Positions 12,001 to 17,769 are shown, counted from the stretch's first letter. The stretch: DNA of 35,651 nucleotides from Verrucomicrobiaceae bacterium (GCA_947507875.1 CANNQP010000038.1:1-35651); one strand, 5' to 3'. Notes: generated by a model not told the origin, from the letters alone. Numbers and translations are program-made.

Positions 12001-15000
12001 GCGCAGGAAGTGAATGCGGAGGTTAGGGATCTGCATTTGCAGTCCAACGGGCAAGTTCTCGTGGCTGGTATCTTTACGCAGATCGGAGATAGTCAGCGTC
12101 GGTTCGTGGGAAGACTCAACATGGATGGTACAGTGGACGCATCGTTTGATCTCAATCCAGATGCCGAAATACGACATGTTACCCAAAGTGCGGATGGTCG
12201 AATCATAGTTGCCGGTCTTTTCACGCAAATAGGATCTGTGGGTCAGCAGTTCGTCGGCAAGCTCTTGGTAAGCGGTGCGGCTGACCCTAGCTTCAATCTG
12301 CGTAAAGTATTGGATTGGGGGCGAAGGTCATCACTGGCTTTCGTGAATGGGAATCCAGCGATTGCGTTTCAAGATACGGCTGCGCAAGACATCTACTACG
12401 TTCGTTCTTCTGACTCCAATGGTGCAGGCTGGGGCAATCCGGAATTGATTGAATCTCAGGGTGAACTTGGTTCGAATCTTGTCCTCAAAGTGGCCAATAT
12501 AGGTGGTGATCTTATTTCAAAAAACAATTTCTCGAATGCGGATAGCAGTGATGACACTGCATTTATCTCTGGTGTGGCAAACATTGGCACGCCGTTGATT
12601 GTGTACTCTAATACGACAAGCAATACGCTAAGATACGTTGTGGGTTTGAATGCGAATGGCAATGCCCTGGCTCCACCTCTTTCCAATTGGAGCACGCCTC
12701 TTAATGCGGCAACGAGTGCTTCTGATCATTTCGCTGTAGAGCTGGTTGATCTGCGTCCTGCTATTGTTTGGCTCGATCCAACAGCAAATAGTCTCCGATA
12801 CATTAGGGCAACCACGGCTTCTGGTTTCAGCAGCAATCTACGAGATCCAGAAACATTGGAGAATACAACACGGTTGGTTTCTGATCTTACCTTCTTGCCG
12901 GCATGGACTTCCCCGATTGGCATTGATTCTGGCTCTGGTGTTGGGCTTTATCCTTCGTTGGCTATCATCAATGGTCAGCCGACCACATCAAAAGGTAGGC
13001 CGGCAGTTAGCTATTACTCGGCATCTTCAGGAGACTTGAAGTTGGTTTCAGCGGCGGATGACTTGGGGGCAGCTTGGGCGTCGCCCATGACGCTGGTGTC
13101 TAGCGGAGATGTCGGCTTGCACTCAAAACTGTTGATGACGAGTGATTCACAGCCTGCGGTAGCCTATTACAATGCTACCACTTTGAGGGCCAACTTCCTT
13201 GTCGCGAATAATGCCAGTGGCTACTCTCGCATGAGTTTCTTAGCAGACACGACGGTATCCGGGAATGTGTCGCTAGCGGGTTCAGCGATTCTATCTCCTC
13301 AAAGTGGAGTGACGGCTCAGTTTAGCGGTCAAATGACAGGCGATGCTGGCTTACGTCTCGCGGGTGAAGGAATCTTAAGGGTGCTAAACTCTGCTAATGC
13401 GTATGGAGCTGGATTGGCTGGGCCTAGCGTAAGTAACCCACAAGGAGCAAGCATCAACGGTGCAACCATCATTCGTTCTGGAACTTTGATCGCTGGCTCT
13501 ACGGGCTCGCTCGGACAGGGGGTCGTGGAGATGGGGGATAGTGTTCCGCAAGATTTAACCGTCGAGAGAGCCACAATTCGTAGCATAACCCAGTTGGGTG
13601 GATCATTTGCATCATTCCATGATGGATTGAATGTAACGGACAACAGCATCGGAGCCTTTTTGGATGTGAGTGCCACGATTGATGGAAAATACTACGGCTT
13701 GTATGCTACAGCAGCAGATCCTGCCACTCGTCGATTTACCGGAAATGTATCCAACGGAACAAGGATTGTTTTTTACTTTTCAACGAGCCCGCTAGGTGTC
13801 GTTGGTGGCCAGGTTTATTTTGTTCGAGGTTCTACTGGAACTACTTTCCAAGTAGCAACCACGCTGGATGGGCCAGCTATAAACATTCAGTCCACCGGTT
13901 CGGATGTTTTTTATCAATTGGCAGATGCTCTTGACGCCAGGATCCTCGTTAAAGATGAACTCAATCATCCTGAGAGAAATGGTGTGTATCGCGTATTGAT
14001 CACGAATGATTCTTTCAATCGCCAAATCGGACGAATCAATCTCGGTAGAGTCTCTTCGATGGATAGTGTGGACGAGATGAAAGTGGGGACAGTCGTTCGC
14101 GTGCAAAGTGGTACTGCCTCAGCGACTGCCTATTTCATTGCTAGCCGTGTGAGCGATTTGAATGTTTCTGCGGTGCATTGGGTGAAGGATGTGATCAATC
14201 CTTCGGCTTCACTATTTTTGGGGGCGGAAAATGTGAGTCTATCTAATCCGATAGACCTTAATTCTAGGATAGGATCTGGCTCAATGACTTTGGGTGCATT
14301 GCCATCCGTGACTTCGGGAACAGTCCATTTTAGCGGCCCCATTGTGATGCAGAACATCGCTGCTGCGACTAGAGAGCTGCAAACCCTACAGTTGAGCTCT
14401 AGCACACAAACGGGGTTAGGCGTTCGTTTCAGCGGTGTGATCTCTGAGTCCAATGGGGGCACGACGGGCACAACAGATATGCTATCTCTGGTAAAAACCG
14501 GCAGTGGAGTTGTCACGCTTGGTGCAAACAATACCTTCACGGGTGGTGTCATGATCAATCAGGGCACCTTGTTAGTGATGAACAATCCAGTGGATGCCAG
14601 CAGCTCCGGAACAGGTAGCGGTTCAGTTCAGGTCAATGCTGGGGCTGTTTTGGGTGGGGTCGGAACCCTATCTGGTCCCGTAGCTCTTGCTGGGGCTGCA
14701 GGGCAGGCTGCTGTGTTGCGTCCGGGAGATCCTTCTTCAGCAGCATCACCGGAAGAAGTTTTGACCCTTCGTCAACCTCTGACCGTGGGAGCTGATTCGA
14801 TTGTCGAATTCAAATTGGGAGTCAACAATATCACTAGGCTGGTTGGAACGAGCATCCAGCTTGCGACAGCGACCTCCCAGATTTTGGTGCAGCTTGAGGA
14901 GGGCTTTTTGCCTTCTTCGGGTCAGGTTTTTGACCTTATGGACTTCACCAACCTGAGTGTATTCGGGGGTGCCAGTAACCTTCTCAATCTGCTCTTGCTT

Positions 15001-17763
15001 CCTGTCGAGAAGGTGTGGGATACAACCCAATTCTTGAGCCAGGGCAGAATTGTGGCATTGGAGGATGCTGAACCCGCACAAATCACGACGAATCCAACTT
15101 CACAGGTTGTTCAGCAGGGGCAGCAAGCCAGCTTTACGGTAGCCTACACCGGCACGGCGCCTCTATCGATTCAGTGGATGAAGGATGGTAATGCCATTCC
15201 TGGTGCGAATGAAGCGACATACATCATTCCGAAAGCCAATCAGTCGCATGAGGGAAGTTACACGGTGAGGGTGGCTAACCCCTTGAACCCATCGGGGGCA
15301 TTGAGTGCGCCAGCGACGTTGCAAGTGGATTGGCCGATTTCCATCTTGTCGAATTTGTCTCCAACAAGTCGAGGTTCAGTTGATGATCCGATGACTTTCA
15401 GAGTCATCGTTGAAGGTGAATCGCCATCATTCCAATGGTTCAAGAATGACGAAATCATTCCAGAAGCAACACAGTCCACTTACACCATCAACTCCGTTCA
15501 ACCCAATGACGTTGGAAGTTACAAGCTGAGAATAACGGGTCCGTTCAATCCATTGCCTGGAGTCTTCAGCACCACATCAGTCTTTAGTTTGGCCACGGGA
15601 GCAGCCTTGGTTTTGGACAATCCTCAATCGCAAACGATACTGGCTGGCACTAATGTGGTGCTGAGCGCCCGTGCGGGTGGAGATCGAAACCAGCGTGTGG
15701 TGCAATGGCGCAGAAATGGAGCTCAGATTTTAGGAGAGGATACGGACACGTTGAGTCTTCCTGCGATCACTTTAGCTCAAGCGGGGGAATACACTTTCCG
15801 GGTCGATAATCGAGTCGGCACGAGTATGACCAACGCGACGAGTCTTCCTGCCCAGGTTGTGGTTGTGGATAACTCGGGGTGGGTCAATGCGGGTCAACTA
15901 GGCGGAACGGTCAGGCTGACAGTGAATCTTGCTCATGGCTCCAAAGTGAGGCCTGCCTTCAAGTGGAGGAAAAATGGAATCGATATTCCCGAGCGAGGTT
16001 TTGGTGGCCGTTACACAGGCACCACCACGAAGACCCTTAGCATCGCCAAGCTCGAGTTGACGGATGCGGATGTCTTCAGCTGTGAAGTCACAGGGGCTGT
16101 GGGCACTCTTCCTGTCGTTGGTGGCACTCAGCAGCTGCATGTCTTCAATGCCACACCGGTGGTGATCAAAACCAATCCTCCTCCAGTAGGAATGGTCGGC
16201 GCCTCCTACTCATGGAAAATCCCCGTGAGCAGTGACTTGGCTCCCAGCACGCAGGATCCTTTCCCTGGGCGTTCAGTGCCACAACGCTATTCGGTGACAG
16301 GCTTACCTCCAGGGTTGAAAGTGGATTCCGTGACAGGGGTGATTAGTGGACGTCCGCTGGCAGCTAGCCGATTGCCCGCTGGCTATCCGATTACCATCAC
16401 CGTATCGAACTCTGTGAGGGGGACGCCTGAACAGATTGCTGCCGGAAAATGGGCAACGGTGATTGATATCAAAGCCCTTCCAGTTGGCGTGGTTGGCGTG
16501 TACGCTGGGCCTGTGGCACGCCATGCTATGCTGAATAACGGTATGGGAGGCAGGTTTGATATGACCGTTGCTTCGACAGGTGGCATTTCTGGAAAGCTCG
16601 TTTTAGGAACTCAAACCTTGCCCTTCACGGGTGCATTCGATCTCGAGGTGAACCCTTTAACGGGGGTGCTCAATCGGGCAATTACGGCCAGAATCCCGAT
16701 CGCAGCAACTCGGACCTCGCCTTCATTCATCTTGGACTTTGGGTTAACCATTACGCCTGCGACGGTCGCAGACTCCCCACCTGTTACCATCATCAGCGAT
16801 GGGCAAATCACGGCTCGCACCGGAACGATGAGTTTTGAAGCATGGAGGAACAACTTCGCGGCAAGGGCGGTATCGAATGTCTCCATTCCGGCGACAGCTT
16901 ATCTGGGCTTGTACAACTTTGCGTTTGCGCTACCCCAAGATAGCGACTTGGCAGTCAATGATGGTCGAGTGCCTCAAGGCGCTGGCTTTGCAAGCATGAC
17001 GGTGGCAGCCGCTGGAACCTACACCCTTTCAGGACGTTCTGCTGATGGTGAACGCCTCACCGGCTCAGCTTGGGTGGGTCCTCAGGGCCAATGTTTCATT
17101 TATCAGTCACTTTACACAACGACCACCAAGGGTTCGCTCCTTGGGACCTTTGACATCGTTCCTGGGGCAACGCCTGCAGACAACGATATCCAGGGGCGTT
17201 TGGATTGGACGCGGCCAGCGAATCCAGCAGCGACGCACCGTCTCTACAAAAGTGGATTCGGCCTCTCCGGAACTCCGGTCACGGCCCCGGTGCCGCTTGA
17301 TGTCTTTGGTGGACGTTATTTAGTTCCAGCCGCAACGGGAACGATGTTTGATTTGAATCCTGCTGTGCCCGGTCCTGTGAACATTTCGGCGAGTTTGACT
17401 TTTGCTGAAAATCGCAAGCTCATTGGCTCGATTGCCATGGATGATCCGACTAACTACAATCCCAATTTGGCTGGAATTACCGTCAAGGCGCGCAGCGTTG
17501 TCACCCCTCTGCCCAGCTCATTGGCAAAAACAACGCTGTCTCCAGTGCACAACACAGGAGCTTTTTCGGGTAACTTCGCGATTCAAGACAACAACCGACT
17601 GATTCGGCGTAGCACTTTCCAGGGGCTGATGATTCGTGTCCGATCGCTGGGGGGCACGGATATGGTTGGGTTGGGTTATTTCATTCTGGATCAGCGACCC
17701 GTCGCAGCAGAAAGGCCAACCTCCACGCCACAAAGGTCAGGAATCGTTCAGTTTCAGAACTGA
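1..17763 (+). CDS. Giant multi-repeat exported beta-protein, 5' end outside window
   Basis: Reading frame 1 is open from the first base to a TGA at 17761-17763, so the true start lies upstream; about 5,920 residues are visible. The protein is rich in Gly, Ser, Thr and Asn, and I see only three cysteines. Modules in order are: VGM-type repeats with a split BNR/YCF48-like propeller (about 82-2490); a beta-helix region with about ten PATR repeats (3562-14590) containing further VGM and YYVV modules; a second propeller (10904-13218) that encloses seven delta-60 repeats; four Ig-like domains (15073-16150); a putative-Ig/cadherin-like domain (about 16150-16480); and a beta-rich C-terminal region to the stop. 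Such repeats are typical of secreted or surface adhesin-like proteins. There is no autotransporter barrel, so type V export is unlikely. The three pilin-like genes immediately downstream suggest a type II-like route. Ligand and function are unknown. Confidence 0.9.
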   Translation, partial: NVDFGYFRGDVTAGSAAVSNVKTAQTLVAGISVSGDGIPDNTQIDLVDGPNNRLKLTKSPTFSSSGIVLYTLQGNTVVNNTTINGLTNTHGLVVGMTLRGNSVAPGATITSINAGAGTLTMSLPAVATANAVPLSIFTVRTVSGNLFLEDVTAAGSYNPGMVARGVAIPTDTYVTDNSANSLTLSRSATANTTVALPATLIGSRTLFRRLGTFTQGNRSVTGVSSTVGLVVGMPVVLPGVVPPGTRIEAIPSANTLTLTQEASTLATSTQFMVGFDLISVGDAGAIMVAAGGNTGSWVSVTNPAGSTAVLNSVAWAPSSVLFAAVGSNGLMMRSNNGFVWTRQTPPLADVENVITAVDSANRQITLNNNAVVSATNVSFAAFKASTTLNSPTIASINGMGALRDGMLITTPTGFQPGTTIRSTNPAAFTMELSTTATATIAQAPLQTFTGLVTNGSNVINDVTDFKGLMPGMLLHGTVLSNPVTIVSINRNARTITVASAFTQNTRSGFGVMYGDITANSTNVSSIRLVSSGQTLSGASAHLTSGRSLGSVSGIIDGSTSISSYSLSSNVVTLSSPATGSGYVPLLTFSGVTTNGSNVIENVPVTNLTGVSTGMQIYVTGAADSTTAWQDNTFTITGIATNAGVSTITLSAAPLLNATGNATTVPLGVFTGLATLGQTQIRSISNRIGELPPVLYLPDMRKVAWLGSQFVAVGDYGAILTSPDGTTWSIRDSTTARDLYAISQVGTRLLAAGENGLIVSSTNSGSSWTSVRAADSPALNDFRAIETIRAVTTAPTSGARVFVYGNGGLASNDTAGANWSTSLADTFSGTSNTLTLAGRVGGAGFISIVNEVTTSATTSPAGGVLINRNNTNRIGDSVTLESKGGMFEYRVNTADNTAFSETIAGLSLNQGQIQLRTFRAGETNGTSTLTFGFLENKPGATIDFQGWQNVSGSRSIVTGSVGENTRNRVLFTNAPTLDDGILGGWATIDNEWATYGANGITRLPSASYNANDQNSWVSSNNVKMLGGRTLTANRVVNSLNIQGQTLNLNGRTLSIESGGLLVHTGTATIQGNSSNAVGGIVTVGAGINQSPVLNIINSAQLNMNTEIADFNTSIQTGGATALASTIINMGNLSGLTVGMEVSGVGAAAASIAPGTRIQSIDTDNSRITLTVPTTGAVASGASLAFKGGAVSLAKSGGGLLVLGGSNSYTGKTYLNNGTVRAFNAGAFGAEPASFVADQIQINGGILQMANLPVTNPSLPLSDLNINFNDGKRGINFGAAGGALEVGSANPNNDAQTNAVPIVNLVITNPINAIGALELRVRSNSSLGVPQYNSLILGTNTSANVFRAGLKTEAGFEGLINIFGNNTIGGFYNEGGRILIEGNNNFTAPINNRLGTVTLRGNNTWNGRGTFTEPLVIAGGRVNLATSSAWGTGGINLEMTGGALNLMGVDQTIRQISGSSGTSILNDEAPDGSSTVNLTFDIDRNQTFSGNILDGLNQSRNQVTPIRLIKTGSGILTLNSSESTFSGGVEILGGGINLITLGGTLDQRSSLGTTTSDNPANLVIDKGVLSLAPSFATTSDRSLTIGSGANAATLVANGISRSATVTLGQEFRDVISGTYLITTPIAFKGAGPRTLTLSGTGIGDNSFMIELQDSAVGAPSGLFKAGSGRWVLGKAAPFTGLTTVQEGTLVVDKNDALGTSGIPTTVSDSTFTGNLPNGTPVYFPLFATRTAPSLTTLASSVFSGDFPNDTPIFFPLNAGTVLPEEIFEDTQYYVVQATGSTFRISSSPRGSPITLSSNGVNVKVSAASILPSGLRPDTLYYVVESTGSTFKVSQTLNGPAISLSSKGVNVQVVPKIDNFRSTSYDLASNRFSGRIPNGATVAINTKSIAGVSVVTPGGLTLRSSYYVVNSNGSSFQLSETQGGPPVVFTSEGTPNSLYYVTNATGNSAAGVNLVGGTLEFKDVNYLAPEVINFEGGALNIPAKTRSSLSGDLNVNAPSSRISVGVDANLRLDGNILGYHGINQEGEGTLTLTGESLAASTGANGNREWAVRAGTLVLEYSQNNFSKLVDASPLRLGGTRRGGTLVLSGGNHEEIVSQTILESGASKIYRTNGASTLRLNSLNRLTGSTLYIDGGRIAKSDQPNLNNGVLGTTGIMGAWSVIRDAITNAYWVIPGTTELNYFSSVDVDNDLITTTSAHVITRDSVVTFTSSGVLPGGILSGVPYYVIDTNGTNRVFRISTAVNGQRVNITSAGTGTLAVKREQGFQANATSDLFTTFDGHGLANGVRVRVRSYGVLPIGLSPDTDYWVVRAQSRSFRLSHTRDGSPLSISTNGTGPHVIQTQGLEKRVGPAALTFQVNPDFLPASDGNDKVRVAIVYSTNDGPITSTLSGQGTSLDPYIYTITTTPRGIPEDIDRPAPDTNSTNAIVTYVNTDVVAGKRIAEIIKAIPSPSLSSGISFSEFLRMPDNGGYGAPTALAFGTYDDGRQELSWAKNGGIPGSPSTLDDGFIMPFDGYGSGWDANINTDVQDNIGLAAIRNTFSLRFANQASYTVNLLNNGVNSIRTGAILVSPSVAANDSFITGTGRITTENQGNIQNLLFQQHNTSGSLILNNSISDRAAFDRTGYLTADNRRNLYLSDLSGLGVGWTVSGTGVTAGSVVVQIDPDEQKVVLDRNTDNVFRTGQTYVFTSPDGASSINKVGEYSNPGRRILAGIANPSDPTKTGTEGLTVGMVITGPGITNPTSVLQIIDGHSIKLSRDHDGNYRRADYAFTDGGSTSLSRRASTGSNDRRIVLGVVRALSGNTPPTLVSTTDLYVGMPISGPGIPFGSTITFIYNESDIQVSTNHFFTGDRKVLRFTPSIGLEKLGAGTLALTGSSSYTGVTFIADGTLRVGQLTDGGVSGSLGASSGASSNLVFNGGSLQYVGDTAQTNRGFTVAEFARINIGHERTLATFSGVISSGQDRLEKDGPGTLVLNGNANLSAYRIQQGRLLLQSIDTNPAPGTFSPTNFSTGGLTQLVLSGGTLEVRGTPEGNVTQTLGTQMLIEAGASKVVATSVSGFDPNNLTIPTSGRNMVLNLMGQEELTSVIRKAGGTVHFLENPESGAGSASIFLITQGDDRARILPWATYQAGNEAREGVNHFASIELGNGAVQSADVASLYSGGPNFLTPNGWASSRSSARNISPTEDSVRINGGFVGFSGQISVDRFVNVLRYENSATSNLVIDAGRTLELVNGAILVPTSVRDGAKSITGPGTLTGGAQNDTNSDLIIHNYNRSAAFNIGVNIVDRTIRSNSTTNQATGLGSIKQGEVVIQLIRTGLSSDFFSMVRPGMAISGPGIDSETFVVSSDVAFRRIVLSKPALETRSNEVYTFKDTVNFIQTGLGTTILSGMNSYTGNTYVHGGVLRLDSAAAVPGGLGSTGGASSIIVHGGVIGLGYEDFERPLGTGVGAVRFSGSGGFAAYNADRAVNIGGEFVSEPLRFGNNGFVPDGASLLLGSHDATHKVTFINPIDLSAFSQAIRVEDGPAFIEAELGGPLSGLGRLIKFGLGALRLGVSNTHSGGLEVAEGKLIVSNAANVLGLSSGALRMGTSLTNTESGAALEVEMEGGAHSNRIEFGSINSRGAEWTQGGIVDNPPDIPGVPPTRVNVGQELSFAIVDGYPAIAYYDATNQDLKYVRALDTRGSNWGVPVVVASRGNVGRNPSLTVINGNPAISFYDETAGMLLYSRSSDAQGVVWGSPISVLGQAVTVLCVAPLPDGKVLVGGAFTNFDGAAVRRLVRLNQDGSMDSTFDANIMNGEVRAILPQDYDADGTIDRILVGGTFTAVRVDKNSTSDLSRNRLVRLNSDGTLDSSITLSANGDVRIISAQQDGKVLVGGSFTSLNGASRARLARLNANGVLDTSFGNPDIRNGEVRAVIPEDDNLDGTVDSYVVGGSFTDIGGATRNRLARLSSSGGRLGYNPDANNTVFDIVPQPDGKMLVAGAFTNFAGGVVARTRLARLQNDGSVDETFAQEVNAEVRDLHLQSNGQVLVAGIFTQIGDSQRRFVGRLNMDGTVDASFDLNPDAEIRHVTQSADGRIIVAGLFTQIGSVGQQFVGKLLVSGAADPSFNLRKVLDWGRRSSLAFVNGNPAIAFQDTAAQDIYYVRSSDSNGAGWGNPELIESQGELGSNLVLKVANIGGDLISKNNFSNADSSDDTAFISGVANIGTPLIVYSNTTSNTLRYVVGLNANGNALAPPLSNWSTPLNAATSASDHFAVELVDLRPAIVWLDPTANSLRYIRATTASGFSSNLRDPETLENTTRLVSDLTFLPAWTSPIGIDSGSGVGLYPSLAIINGQPTTSKGRPAVSYYSASSGDLKLVSAADDLGAAWASPMTLVSSGDVGLHSKLLMTSDSQPAVAYYNATTLRANFLVANNASGYSRMSFLADTTVSGNVSLAGSAILSPQSGVTAQFSGQMTGDAGLRLAGEGILRVLNSANAYGAGLAGPSVSNPQGASINGATIIRSGTLIAGSTGSLGQGVVEMGDSVPQDLTVERATIRSITQLGGSFASFHDGLNVTDNSIGAFLDVSATIDGKYYGLYATAADPATRRFTGNVSNGTRIVFYFSTSPLGVVGGQVYFVRGSTGTTFQVATTLDGPAINIQSTGSDVFYQLADALDARILVKDELNHPERNGVYRVLITNDSFNRQIGRINLGRVSSMDSVDEMKVGTVVRVQSGTASATAYFIASRVSDLNVSAVHWVKDVINPSASLFLGAENVSLSNPIDLNSRIGSGSMTLGALPSVTSGTVHFSGPIVMQNIAAATRELQTLQLSSSTQTGLGVRFSGVISESNGGTTGTTDMLSLVKTGSGVVTLGANNTFTGGVMINQGTLLVMNNPVDASSSGTGSGSVQVNAGAVLGGVGTLSGPVALAGAAGQAAVLRPGDPSSAASPEEVLTLRQPLTVGADSIVEFKLGVNNITRLVGTSIQLATATSQILVQLEEGFLPSSGQVFDLMDFTNLSVFGGASNLLNLLLLPVEKVWDTTQFLSQGRIVALEDAEPAQITTNPTSQVVQQGQQASFTVAYTGTAPLSIQWMKDGNAIPGANEATYIIPKANQSHEGSYTVRVANPLNPSGALSAPATLQVDWPISILSNLSPTSRGSVDDPMTFRVIVEGESPSFQWFKNDEIIPEATQSTYTINSVQPNDVGSYKLRITGPFNPLPGVFSTTSVFSLATGAALVLDNPQSQTILAGTNVVLSARAGGDRNQRVVQWRRNGAQILGEDTDTLSLPAITLAQAGEYTFRVDNRVGTSMTNATSLPAQVVVVDNSGWVNAGQLGGTVRLTVNLAHGSKVRPAFKWRKNGIDIPERGFGGRYTGTTTKTLSIAKLELTDADVFSCEVTGAVGTLPVVGGTQQLHVFNATPVVIKTNPPPVGMVGASYSWKIPVSSDLAPSTQDPFPGRSVPQRYSVTGLPPGLKVDSVTGVISGRPLAASRLPAGYPITITVSNSVRGTPEQIAAGKWATVIDIKALPVGVVGVYAGPVARHAMLNNGMGGRFDMTVASTGGISGKLVLGTQTLPFTGAFDLEVNPLTGVLNRAITARIPIAATRTSPSFILDFGLTITPATVADSPPVTIISDGQITARTGTMSFEAWRNNFAARAVSNVSIPATAYLGLYNFAFALPQDSDLAVNDGRVPQGAGFASMTVAAAGTYTLSGRSADGERLTGSAWVGPQGQCFIYQSLYTTTTKGSLLGTFDIVPGATPADNDIQGRLDWTRPANPAATHRLYKSGFGLSGTPVTAPVPLDVFGGRYLVPAATGTMFDLNPAVPGPVNISASLTFAENRKLIGSIAMDDPTNYNPNLAGITVKARSVVTPLPSSLAKTTLSPVHNTGAFSGNFAIQDNNRLIRRSTFQGLMIRVRSLGGTDMVGLGYFILDQRPVAAERPTSTPQRSGIVQFQN
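82..2045 (+). repeat. N-terminal cluster of VGM/GxGI/GT repeats
   Basis: Within the giant gene, a unit of roughly 60-75 codons recurs. Its core is a GLxVGM motif, then GxGI or a variant, then GTxI, then a short strand ending in T(I/L)T. Cores lie near 82, 271, 472, 685, 1198, 1400 and 1825. Several units are preceded by a lead-in of the form FTGxxTNGSNVI (near 1346 and 1763). Units are well diverged at the DNA level, so this is old duplication rather than recent slippage. Similar motifs occur in bacterial giant proteins and some phage structural proteins; their fold is not known to me. Confidence 0.7.
829..2490 (+). repeat. BNR/YCF48-like propeller repeats, split by VGM modules
   Basis: Encoded motifs such as AVGSNGLMMRSNNGFVW (near 970-1020) and AVGDYGAILTSPDGTTW (near 2130-2180) match the Asp-box-like blade pattern of BNR or photosystem II assembly factor YCF48-type propellers. 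Blades appear at about 829-1050, then stop for about 1 kb of VGM repeats, then resume at about 2086 and run to about 2490. The blade signature is seen directly; that the two parts close into one propeller is inference. Confidence 0.6.
5122..5800 (+). repeat. YYVV module cluster (three copies plus a partial lead-in)
   Basis: The module reads as F(S/T)GxxPN(G/D)T, then LPxGL, then YYVVxxTGSTFxxS, then GxxIxxSSxG. Copies start near 5215, 5413 and 5599, and an incomplete lead-in (TFTGNLPNGTPVYFP) sits near 5122. The same pattern is common in phage tail and other long fibrous proteins. Here it interrupts the beta-helix between PATR repeats. Further copies lie at 6538-7010 and 13726-13920. Confidence 0.7.
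6538..7010 (+). repeat. YYVV module, two further tandem copies
   Basis: Two adjacent units contain GVLPGGILSGVPYYVIDTNG (near 6628) and GVLPIGLSPDTDYWVVRAQS (near 6871). Each is followed by an F(R)(I/L)S strand and a GxxxxIxxxGTG ending. They follow a segment (about 6427-6530) encoding a G-x-W-x-V/T motif reminiscent of the linker near 2940. Confidence 0.65.
7903..8565 (+). repeat. Internal triplet of VGM/GxGI repeats
   Basis: Three consecutive units carry LGVGWTVSGTGV (near 7912), LTVGMVITGPGI (near 8167) and LYVGMPISGPGI (near 8428). They lie between two beta-helix segments, directly before a PATR repeat at 8572. Isolated units of the same type occur at about 3389 (LTVGMEVSGVG) and 9961 (PGMAISGPGI). 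Confidence 0.65.
10904..13218 (+). repeat. Seven-unit PAIxYYD propeller, interrupted by delta-60 repeats
   Basis: The unit has a strand ending NGNPAI(A/S)(Y/F)(Y)D, a strand of the form L(K/R)Y(V/I)R, and a loop such as DxxGxxWG/AxP. Seven units can be counted. Two (near 10927 and 11083) precede the delta-60 block. Five (near 12334, 12560, 12730, 12950 and 13120) follow it. Seven units is a common blade number for beta-propellers, so a single propeller with a large insertion between units 2 and 3 is plausible. The unit count is by eye, and the fourth unit is degenerate. Confidence 0.6.
11215..12300 (+). repeat. Seven delta-60 repeats
   Basis: The signature is (Q/P)xDGK(V/I)LVGGxFTxxxG, then R(L/F)xRLNxDGxxDxxF (delta-60, TIGR02608, about 50-60 residues per unit). 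Cores occur near 11242, 11410, 11575, 11758, 11890, 12046 and 12190. Units 2 and 4 carry an extra acidic loop of the form DxDxDGTxD or DDNxDGTxD (11389-11415, 11728-11754) that looks calcium-binding. Seven units suggest a complete propeller of their own. Confidence 0.8.
13726..13920 (+). repeat. Isolated YYVV module
   Basis: A single unit contains RRFTGNVSNGTRIVFYF, VYFVRGSTGTTFQVATTLDG and a final INIQSTG strand. It lies about 6.7 kb from the other copies and sits between two late PATR repeats, so the same module was inserted or retained in two separate parts of the stalk. Confidence 0.6.
15073..16150 (+). repeat. Four tandem Ig-like domains
   Basis: Each unit shows the I-set/bacterial Ig-like pattern of a central WxKxGxxI strand and a terminal D-x-G-x-Y-x-x-x-V strand. 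Central strands are IQWMKDGNAIPGA (near 15172), FQWFKNDEIIPEA (15430), VQWRRNGAQI (15700) and FKWRKNGIDIPE (15958). The canonical disulfide cysteines are absent except for one Cys in the fourth unit, as usual in bacterial versions. A putative-Ig/cadherin-like segment (YSVTGLPPGLKVDSVTGVIS near 16288) follows. Confidence 0.8.
16480..17760 (+). other. C-terminal beta-rich region of the giant protein
   Basis: The last 425 or so residues contain three loosely similar segments starting GVYAGPVARH (near 16495), GLYNFAFAL (16906) and GAFSGNFAIQ (17560). All are predicted beta-rich from alternating hydrophobics. The protein ends in Asn without the aromatic C-terminal residue expected of an outer-membrane barrel. 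I do not recognise a named family. Being the terminal domain, it is the best candidate for carrying an export or anchoring signal. Confidence 0.5.
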
Positions 17764-17769
17764 TTTTTT
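17748..17769 (+). terminator. Weak intrinsic terminator overlapping the giant gene's stop
   Basis: TCAGTT and AACTGA form a perfect 6-bp stem (17748-17753 and 17758-17763) with a TCAG loop, directly followed by six T (17764-17769). The 3' arm contains the TGA stop. The stem has only two G-C pairs, so it may be leaky and allow partial read-through into the cassette genes. Confidence 0.4.

Larger units (their letters stand above)
3562..14590 (+). repeat. About ten autotransporter-associated beta-strand (PATR) repeats
   Basis: The PATR pattern (hydrophobic-x-K-x-G-x-G-x-L-x-L, then an N-x-Y/F-T/S-G element, then a strand ending in GTL) is seen at about 3562, 4516, 4978, 6052, 8572, 8875, 10109, 10600, 13351 and 14488. 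Clear examples are LEKLGAGTLALTGSSSYTG near 8572 and LVKTGSGVVTLGANNTFTGG near 14488. PATR repeats (TIGR02601) form parallel beta-helix stalks in large exported proteins. The spacing is irregular because other modules are inserted between copies. Confidence 0.85.

Noticed and set aside
11602..12228. Open frame of 208 codons on the minus strand within the delta-60 region
   Set aside because: It lies wholly inside the giant gene, has no recognisable domain, and arises from the repetitive plus-strand coding sequence.
16480..17763. Possible C-terminal autotransporter barrel on the giant protein
   Set aside because: The end lacks the 12-strand amphipathic pattern and the terminal aromatic residue, and it ends in Asn. 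PATR repeats alone do not imply type V secretion.
1..17763. CRISPR-like or satellite DNA repeats in the giant gene
   Set aside because: The repetition is at protein level with strong DNA divergence. There are no identical short repeats with regular spacers.
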